From: UMGS1387 sp045646465
GTDB taxonomy: Bacteria > Bacillota > Clostridia > Oscillospirales > CAG-382
Assembly (NCBI GenBank): GCA_045646465.1
Contig: JAZRKT010000055.1
Coordinates: forward strand, 1-11,060
Reading direction: 5' to 3'
DNA length: 11,060 nt
The notes below the pieces were generated by a model. That model saw only the letters and a program-made list of their open reading frames with translations, was not told the DNA's origin and made no database searches. Shown here piece after piece: positions 6,689 to 11,060 of this stretch. Numbering within the stretch: the stretch's first letter is position 1; each line of letters opens with the position of its first letter. A program made the translations under genes and the position numbers.

Positions 6689-8803
6689 ATGTCTGAAAAC
6701 ATTAAAATGTCGGCTGAAAATGCTGACACAAACGTAAAAAGTGCAGACGAGCTGATGGCAGAGTTTGACCGTGAATCAAACACCAGAAGATTTTCGGGCG
6801 AAGCGGCCACGGTTATCAAAATGCTTTTCCTCATTTTTGCAGGATTTGCTTTTCTTACAAGATTTGTTACTTTTCCTGAGCAGGTAAGAATGTCTGCTTT
6901 TTTGGGAATTGTAATGTTTGTGGGATTTCTTATTTATCCTACCTATAAGAAGCAGTCAAAGCACGGCAACTATATTCCCTGGTATGATTACATTCTTGCA
7001 ACAGCTGCGGCAACACCCTTTTTCTACTACGCAACCAACTTTGATGCAATTGCTTCAAAGGCGGCTATGATAAGACGTGACGAGCTTGCGATTATAATGG
7101 GTGTTGTGGCTCTTGTGGCTGTTTTTGAGCTGTGCAGAAGAGCGGTTGGGCTTCCTATTCTTTTTGTGGCAGGCGGCTTTATTGCATATGCCTTCTACTA
7201 CGGAAAAACTCTTGATGCTGTTGTGTATGACCTTTTCTATACAACAAACGGTATTTTTGGCTCACCCTTAAACGTTTGCTCAACATTTATTGTATTTTTT
7301 ATCATTCTTGGCGCATTCCTGGAAAAAACGGGTATAGGCAACTTCTTTGTTGACCTTGCAAACTCCGTTGCAGGCTGGGCAAGCGGCGGACCTGCAAAGG
7401 TTGCGGTTATTTCCTCGGCTCTTGAAGGTATGTACTCAGGCTCATCTGTTGCAAACACCGTAGGAAGCGGCTCTATTACCATTCCTACTATGAAGAAAAT
7501 AGGTTATAAGCCTGAATTTGCAGCAGCTGTTGAAGCGGCGGCTTCCACGGGCGGTCAGATAATGCCTCCCATTATGGGTGCGGCGGCATTCCTTATGACA
7601 GAATATGTTGAAGGCTATACATACCCTATGATTGCTGTTGCAGCTATCCTGCCTGCAGTGCTTTACTTTGCAGGTATCTTCCTTATGATTCACTTTGAAG
7701 CAAAGAAGCTCGGTCTTGAAGGCCTACCCAAGGAAAGCATTCCCAACTTTTTTAAGCTTCTTCTCCGTAAGGGCTATCTGCTTTTGCCTATCGTAATTCT
7801 TGTTGCGATGATGTCGGGCGGAAGCACTCCCGCACAGTCCGCTTGTATGGCGATTGTTGCAACGCTGGCAATTATGTTCCTGACAGATGCGGTTAATATA
7901 ATTAAGAATAAGAAGATTAACAAGCTCGCTGACCTTGAAATATTGCTGCCTCTTGTTGCTTTTGCGTTGCTTTATTTCGGTGCAGGCTTTGAGCTTGAAA
8001 ACGCAGGACTTATATCGGGCATATTCTACATCCTTGTTGCTCTCGGAAATAAAAATACTACAGAGTCGGGCAAGGTTGCGGTTGACGCAATTGAAGCAGG
8101 TATGAAAAATTCTATGGGCGTAACTGCGGCGTGTGCAATTGCAGGTATCGTTTCGGGAGTTGTTTCAACAACGGGTCTTGCCTCCACTCTTCTTGACTTT
8201 ATCAAGACTGCCTCACACGGTATTCCCGTGCTGGCGCTGTTTATGACAATGATTGCCTGCATAGTTCTGGGTATGGGCGTTCCCACAACCGCAAACTACG
8301 TAATTATGGCGACAACAACGGCACCTATTCTTGTAACACTCGGCTTTGAGCCTATTGCGGCGCATATGTTTGTGTTCTACTTCGGTATCGTTGCGGACAT
8401 CACTCCTCCCGTAGCTCTTGCAGCTTACGCAGGAAGTGCCATTGCAGGCTCAAATCCTCTGAAAACAGGTGTTACGGCTACAAGACTTGCAATTGCGGCA
8501 TTTATTATCCCTTATATTTTCGCACTTAATCCCAAGATGCTCTTTGTAAACGCATCGGTGCTTGAGGTTGTGCTGATTATCCTTACAAGTATTGTCGGAA
8601 TATTTGCAATTGCGGCGGGACTTGAGAGCTATATGTTCAGAAAGCTTAAGCTTTATGAGGTTATTCCTCTTATCGTCGGCGGTCTTCTTATGATTTACCC
8701 CGGTCATATTTCTGATGTAATCGGTTTTGTAATTGTTGCGGCAATTACTGCAGAGCAGTTTATTGGCGCAAAGAAAGCAAAGAAACAGCTTGACGCTCAG
8801 TAA
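6689..8803 (+). CDS. TRAP transporter fused permease subunit (DctQ-DctM type)
   Basis: Membrane subunit that drives uptake of the receptor-bound solute using a cation gradient, usually sodium. The 704-residue polypeptide is a fusion of the small (DctQ-like) and large (DctM-like) TRAP subunits, as is normal for TAXI systems. It has a hydrophilic N-terminal tail of about 45 residues, four early membrane segments, then the large domain. The large domain has EGMYSGSSVANTVGSGSI starting at residue 246, STGGQIMPPIMGAAAFLM soon after, and the pseudo-symmetric GMGVPTTANY at 528-537 followed by DITPPVALAAYAGSAIAG, the two helical-hairpin motifs of the substrate path. The start has AAAGGAGG seven bases upstream (6674-6681). 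Last gene of the operon, 21 bases after the DUF1850 gene. Length and motifs appear intact. Confidence 0.95.
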   Translation: MSENIKMSAENADTNVKSADELMAEFDRESNTRRFSGEAATVIKMLFLIFAGFAFLTRFVTFPEQVRMSAFLGIVMFVGFLIYPTYKKQSKHGNYIPWYDYILATAAATPFFYYATNFDAIASKAAMIRRDELAIIMGVVALVAVFELCRRAVGLPILFVAGGFIAYAFYYGKTLDAVVYDLFYTTNGIFGSPLNVCSTFIVFFIILGAFLEKTGIGNFFVDLANSVAGWASGGPAKVAVISSALEGMYSGSSVANTVGSGSITIPTMKKIGYKPEFAAAVEAAASTGGQIMPPIMGAAAFLMTEYVEGYTYPMIAVAAILPAVLYFAGIFLMIHFEAKKLGLEGLPKESIPNFFKLLLRKGYLLLPIVILVAMMSGGSTPAQSACMAIVATLAIMFLTDAVNIIKNKKINKLADLEILLPLVAFALLYFGAGFELENAGLISGIFYILVALGNKNTTESGKVAVDAIEAGMKNSMGVTAACAIAGIVSGVVSTTGLASTLLDFIKTASHGIPVLALFMTMIACIVLGMGVPTTANYVIMATTTAPILVTLGFEPIAAHMFVFYFGIVADITPPVALAAYAGSAIAGSNPLKTGVTATRLAIAAFIIPYIFALNPKMLFVNASVLEVVLIILTSIVGIFAIAAGLESYMFRKLKLYEVIPLIVGGLLMIYPGHISDVIGFVIVAAITAEQFIGAKKAKKQLDAQ

Positions 8804-8820
8804 AATATCGTAATAATGAC

Positions 8821-8861
8821 GGGCGGTGCTTGTACATAAGTGGCCGCCCTTGAAAATTTTT
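8821..8861 (+). terminator. Probable terminator of the TAXI-TRAP operon
   Basis: GGGCGG (8821-8826) pairs with CCGCCC (8844-8849), with a possible inner CTT/AAG stem, 17 bases after the permease stop. The following TTGAAAATTTTT is only moderately T-rich, so termination may be partial. It is still the only candidate before the next promoter. Confidence 0.6.
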
Positions 8862-8882
8862 CGGGAAATTTTAAAAAAACTA

Positions 8883-8911
8883 TTGACAAGACGGATTAAA
8901 TGTGTTATTAT
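8883..8911 (+). promoter_or_regulatory. Promoter of infC-rpmI-rplT
   Basis: TTGACA (8883-8888), a 17-base spacer and TATTAT (8906-8911), with TGT directly before the -10 (extended -10). Transcription should begin near 8917, about 168 bases before the infC start, which leaves room for the regulatory leader. Confidence 0.85.
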
Positions 8912-8916
8912 ACTTG

Positions 8917-9060
8917 GGACAAAGAAGCAGAGCAATCTCACCCGGCGCTGATTGAGGCGTAAGGTTAATACCGAAGGACAGGCGATTTGTGTCGCTGTGT
9001 CTTTGTGTGGGTATTGTTTTGCGAAGGTTATATGACCTTCGTTTTTTGTTTCGCCGAAAG
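8917..9060 (+). ncRNA. L20-type attenuator leader of infC-rpmI-rplT
   Basis: A structured untranslated leader lies between the promoter and infC, in the place where Bacillota carry the L20 leader. Visible pairings are AATACC (8967-8972) with GGTATT (9010-9015), enclosing an ACAG-GCGA/TCGC-TGT hairpin around 8978-8999, then the terminator hairpin at 9022-9041. CGAAGG occurs twice, at 8972-8977 and 9022-9027, so either copy could pair with CCTTCG at 9036-9041, suggesting mutually exclusive folds. In Bacillus subtilis, ribosomal protein L20 binds this leader and promotes termination. By analogy excess L20 would shut off its own operon. Assignment rests on position and architecture; no covariance search was run. 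Confidence 0.75.
9022..9047 (+). terminator. Attenuator (intrinsic terminator) in the infC leader
   Basis: CGAAGGT (9022-9028) and ACCTTCG (9035-9041) form a perfect 7 bp stem with a 6-base loop, followed by TTTTTT (9042-9047). It lies upstream of infC and within its transcript, so it must be read through for the operon to be expressed, which marks it as a regulatory terminator. Confidence 0.85.
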
Positions 9061-9084
9061 GTAATTTTTTTGGAGGTGTTATTT

Positions 9085-9627
9085 ATAGCAACCAAGGAGC
9101 TTTCAATCAACGAAGAAATAAGTGCCAAGGAAGTCAGAGTTATTGACGAAAACGGTGAGCAGGTAGGTGTTATCGCTACAAGCGCAGCACTTTCAAGAGC
9201 TTACGAAAAGGGTCTTGACCTCGTTGAAATCTCTCCCAACTCCGCACCGCCCGTGTGCCGTATTATGGACTACGGAAAGTACAGATTTGAAAGAGAGAAA
9301 AAGGAAAAAGAACAGAGAAAGAAGCAGACAACAATTGATATCAAGGAAATACAGCTTTCCTGCCGAATCGATACCCACGACTTTGAAACGAAGCTTAAGC
9401 ACGCCCGCAAGTTTTTAGAGGGCGGAGCAAAGGTTAAGGTTTGCATAAAGTTTAAGGGACGTGAAATGAGCCACACCGCCATCGGCCTTGAGGTTATCAC
9501 AAAGTTTGGCGATGCTTGTACCGACCTTGGCGTAATCGAAAAACAGCCGGCACTTGACGGACGTCAGATGATTATGTTTATCAATTCCAAGCTTAACCTT
9601 CCTCAAAACGGAGGAGCAAAAAAATAA
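9085..9627 (+). CDS. infC: Translation initiation factor IF-3
   Basis: IF-3 binds the 30S subunit, keeps it apart from 50S, and checks start codon and initiator tRNA. The 180-residue product shows the N-terminal domain (INEEISAKEVRVIDENGEQV, later APPVCRIMDYGKYRFE), a Lys/Glu-rich linker near KEKEQRKK, and the C-terminal domain (IQLSCRIDTHDFETK, VKVCIKFKGREM, ending in LDGRQMIMFI), all standard. The start chosen is ATA at 9085: GGAGG at 9072-9076 is eight bases upstream and the next residues ATKELSINEE align with family N-termini. In-frame TTG 9070 and GTG 9076 overlap the binding site. Rare start codons are a hallmark of infC, allowing IF-3 to repress itself. It is the first gene of the ribosomal operon, downstream of the attenuator. 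The frame is also open upstream to 8989, but that part is leader RNA. Confidence 0.93.
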   Translation: MATKELSINEEISAKEVRVIDENGEQVGVIATSAALSRAYEKGLDLVEISPNSAPPVCRIMDYGKYRFEREKKEKEQRKKQTTIDIKEIQLSCRIDTHDFETKLKHARKFLEGGAKVKVCIKFKGREMSHTAIGLEVITKFGDACTDLGVIEKQPALDGRQMIMFINSKLNLPQNGGAKK

Positions 9628-9689
9628 CCTCGGCAGCATAAAACGGTCATATTAAAAAAGTATATTATAATTGAAAGGATTGTTTAACT

Positions 9690-9887
9690 ATGGGAAAGCA
9701 GAAGTCACACAAGGCTACAGCAAAGCGTTTCAGCGTTACTAAGGGCGGCAAGGTAAAGTACAATCAGAGCCTCAGACGTCACAAGCTCGGCATCAAGACT
9801 CCTAAGAGAAAGCGTCAGCTCAGAGGCGGCGCAATCCTCAGCGAAAGCTTCGCACCTATCGTAAAGAAGCTCATTCCTTACGCATAA
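9690..9887 (+). CDS. rpmI: 50S ribosomal protein L35
   Basis: Small, very basic component of the large ribosomal subunit. The 65-residue sequence has the family start MGKQKSHKATAKRF, the basic centre HKLGIKTPKRKRQLRG and the C-terminal IVKKLIPY. Length is the usual 64-66 residues. GAAAGGA (9673-9679) precedes the ATG by ten bases. It lies 62 bases after infC and 50 before rplT, in the universal infC-rpmI-rplT order, so it shares the attenuated transcript. Confidence 0.96.
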   Translation: MGKQKSHKATAKRFSVTKGGKVKYNQSLRRHKLGIKTPKRKRQLRGGAILSESFAPIVKKLIPYA

Positions 9888-9937
9888 GTCAAAGCAAACC
9901 TGATTTAAATTTGAAAATTGAAAGGATAGTGACATAA

Positions 9938-10291
9938 ATGGCAAGAGTTAAAGGCGCTCTTATGACAAGAAAGAGACGTAACAAGGTATTAAAGGCAGCT
10001 AAGGGTTACTGGGGTGCAAAGAGCAAGCACTTCAAGATGGCAAAGCAGGCTGTAATGAAGAGCGGAAACTACGCATTTGTAGGCAGAAAGCTCAAGAAGA
10101 GAGAATTCAGAAAGCTCTGGATCACAAGAATCTCTGCTCAGGCTAAGGTGAACGGTATGAACTACTCTACCTTCATGAACGGTCTTAAGAAGGCAGGCGT
10201 TACTCTCAACAGAAAGATGCTCGCTGAAATCGCAGTTAGCGACAAGGCAGGCTTCGCAGCTCTCGTTGAACAGGCTAAGGCTGCTCTCTAA
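9938..10291 (+). CDS. rplT: 50S ribosomal protein L20
   Basis: L20 binds 23S rRNA early in assembly of the large subunit and is the autoregulator of this operon in Bacillota. The 117-residue protein has the canonical layout: a long basic N-terminal tail (MARVKGALMTRKRRNKVLK, AKGYWGAKSKHFKMAKQAV) and the globular RNA-binding part with KREFRKLWITRISA, NGLKKAGV and LNRKMLAEIAV. Length is normal (117-119). GAAAGGA precedes the ATG. It is the last gene before a strong terminator. Through its RNA-binding half it probably recognises the leader at 8917-9060. Confidence 0.97.
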   Translation: MARVKGALMTRKRRNKVLKAAKGYWGAKSKHFKMAKQAVMKSGNYAFVGRKLKKREFRKLWITRISAQAKVNGMNYSTFMNGLKKAGVTLNRKMLAEIAVSDKAGFAALVEQAKAAL

Positions 10292-10313
10292 TCTAATATT
10301 AAATAGAGAACTT

Positions 10314-10347
10314 GCAACTACTCGTTCATGGGTAGTTGCTTTTTTTG
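10314..10347 (+). terminator. Terminator of infC-rpmI-rplT
   Basis: GCAACTAC (10314-10321) and GTAGTTGC (10332-10339) form a perfect 8 bp stem, extendable inward by a T-G and a C-G pair. An eight-base T-run (10340-10347) follows directly. It begins 22 bases after the L20 stop. Confidence 0.92.
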
Positions 10348-10426
10348 TTAGTTTCTTTTTTTATTCTTTTTTCTACATATTATATTATGTATTTGGTTGA
10401 GAGTTACTTTTTTTGTTTTCTTTTAA

Positions 10427-10574
10427 AGTTACTTTATGTAACGCAGGAGTGTTTCGGCACTGCAGTGCCGACATTCTTTTGACCTAAGCGTCAAAAAAGA
10501 TAGTTTAATGTATCGCAAGGAGGTTTCGTCCGTTGCGACGGACGAGTAACTTTGTCCTAAGCGACAAAGTAACC
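10427..10574. repeat. Two tandem copies of a two-hairpin structured repeat
   Basis: Two related units of about 73-75 bases lie head to tail (10427-10501 and 10502-10574). Each begins with AGTT...ATGTAWCGCA(A)GGAG...GTTTCG, continues into a hairpin with a unit-specific stem, and ends with a hairpin whose loop is CTAAGC. Unit 1 stems are TCGGCACTG/CAGTGCCGA (10454-10471) and TTTTGAC/GTCAAAA (10477-10496). Unit 2 stems are TCGTCCGT/ACGGACGA (10526-10545) and ACTTTGTC/GACAAAGT (10549-10570). Both arms change together between units, which means the pairing itself is conserved. GTTACTTT (10428-10435) and AAAGTAAC (10566-10573) could additionally close the whole array. No protein-coding frame is present. 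Function unknown; a dispersed intergenic repeat or structured RNA is likeliest. Confidence 0.65.
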
Positions 10575-10585
10575 AAAGCGCTTCC

Positions 10586-10645
10586 CCTCAATGGAGGAGT
10601 CCTCGGTGTGCGTACAGGCGAAATTACTGCTACACCACACACTCC
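10586..10645. other. Structured intergenic segment next to the repeat array
   Basis: A CCTC/GAGG mini-hairpin (10586-10597) is followed by GGAGT (10596-10600) and GTGTG (10606-10610), which can pair with ACTCC (10641-10645) and CACAC (10636-10640) in a larger bulged hairpin. No gene is visible. It may be the downstream part of the same repeated element or a separate one. Confidence 0.3.
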
Positions 10646-10679
10646 TACTTACTACTAATCGGCACCCCTGCTGAATACC

Positions 10680-10984
10680 TCCAGCCGGGGAGGCTTCCAC
10701 CTTTCTTTAGCCGTAGTGCGGATTTTTATTATTTATAATCGGTGTTGCCTTTTGCTCTCTGCTAAAGGTGATTGTAATTTTAACGGTGTTATAATACTCA
10801 AAAACGGCAGCATTTTTTATATTCGCCAAGCGAGAACACCAACTTTCTGCCTCATTGTTGCTGTACTGCTTATTAAAGTGGAAGCACATCTCACGGACAA
10901 GCTTTGCAACAAACCCCAAACTTTTTATCGGTGCCAATCCAAGCACCCCACCCAAAAAGAGGGTGGAAGGATCCCCACCGTGGA
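10680..10984. other. Segment with imperfect terminal inverted repeats (possible MITE-like element)
   Basis: TCCAGCCGGGGAGGCTTCCA begins at 10680, and on the opposite strand TCCACGGTGGGGATCCTTCC begins at 10984. Both are followed by CACC and a T-rich stretch. Aligned, the two ends share TCCA, GGGGA and CTTCCACC, so about 305 bases are bounded by imperfect inverted ends. A CCACCC/GGGTGG hairpin (10948-10966) lies inside the right end. There is no transposase, and target-site duplication was not identified. It may be a non-autonomous element or simply an intergenic repeat with similar hairpin sequences. Confidence 0.35.
10707..10955 (-). CDS. Short hypothetical frame inside the inverted-repeat segment
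   Basis: An open frame of 82 codons starting at TTG 10955. An ATG at 10889 would give 60 residues beginning MCFHFNKQYSNNEAESWCSR and ending in ITFSREQKATPIINNKNPHY plus Gly. No signal peptide, membrane segment or known motif is seen, and neither start has a good ribosome binding site (GTGAG before the ATG). From memory, similar short predicted proteins recur in clostridial genomes as annotated hypotheticals, which would fit a translated repeat rather than a true gene; this was not checked. Its position wholly between the inverted ends at 10680-10701 and 10962-10984 supports it being part of that repeat. Coding status is doubtful. Confidence 0.25.
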   Translation of the reverse strand: MGGVLGLAPIKSLGFVAKLVREMCFHFNKQYSNNEAESWCSRLANIKNAAVFEYYNTVKITITFSREQKATPIINNKNPHYG

Positions 10985-10998
10985 GGGAAGACAGCGGA

Positions 10999-11036
10999 GG
11001 TCGGGAGCATTACCTAACGGTACGTACTACCCGACC
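10999..11036. other. Hairpin at the right edge of the window
   Basis: GGTCGGG (10999-11005) and CCCGACC (11030-11036) form a perfect 7 bp stem. Its 24-base loop contains a second small stem, TACC (11011-11014) with GGTA (11019-11022). No T-run follows on either strand, so it is not an intrinsic terminator. It may continue the structured repeat region beyond the window. Confidence 0.35.
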
Positions 11037-11060
11037 GACGGAGTCCTTAATCTACGACGG

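Noticed and set aside
9655..9672. Internal promoter before rpmI (TATAAT-like bases in TATATTATAATTG)
   Set aside because: AT-rich -10-like bases exist, but no acceptable -35 lies 16-18 bases upstream.
10427..10574. CRISPR array
   Set aside because: Only two units, no identical direct repeat of 24-40 bases with unique spacers of uniform length, and no cas genes; the shared features are hairpins with covarying stems.

Overview
The window looks like a chromosomal segment of an anaerobic Bacillota, most likely a Clostridia member of the Oscillospiraceae/Ruminococcaceae kind. The reasons are strong GGAGG-type ribosome binding sites, near-consensus TTGACA-17-TATAAT promoters, T-rich intrinsic terminators, the infC-rpmI-rplT order behind an attenuator leader, and a TAXI-type TRAP transporter. 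The lineage is an inference from gene style; no rRNA or tRNA is present to test it. Nearly all protein-coding space is ordinary chromosomal housekeeping and transport.

Left part (1-2839, minus strand): a three-gene metal ABC transporter operon (lipoprotein, ATPase, permease; znuABC-like). It is read leftward from a TTGACA-17-TATACT promoter at 2811-2839. A 17-base Fur-family-like palindrome (2783-2799) lies just downstream of the promoter, so repression by metal through Zur, Fur or MntR is likely. The operon ends at a hairpin terminator near 161-202, with a second possible one at 109-137.

Middle (3101-8861, plus strand): a monocistronic Na/phosphate cotransporter with a PhoU-like tail, with its own promoter and terminator. 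It is followed by a three-gene operon from a perfect-consensus promoter at 5070-5098: a TAXI solute-binding lipoprotein, a DUF1850 membrane protein and a large fused TRAP permease. Together these form a cation-driven secondary uptake system for an organic acid or amino acid whose identity cannot be read from the sequence.

Right part (8883-10347): infC-rpmI-rplT (IF-3, L35, L20). Its extended -10 promoter is followed by a structured leader ending in an intrinsic terminator, which fits L20-controlled attenuation. infC appears to start at a rare ATA codon.

Beyond rplT (10348-11060) there is no convincing gene. This intergenic tract is dense in secondary structure. It holds two tandem copies of a two-hairpin module whose stems differ by compensatory changes around an identical CTAAGC loop. 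It then holds a roughly 300 bp segment with imperfect inverted ends around a short minus-strand reading frame, and a further hairpin at the edge. This tract is the least explained and most interesting part of the window, probably a mosaic of dispersed repeats or a structured RNA element.
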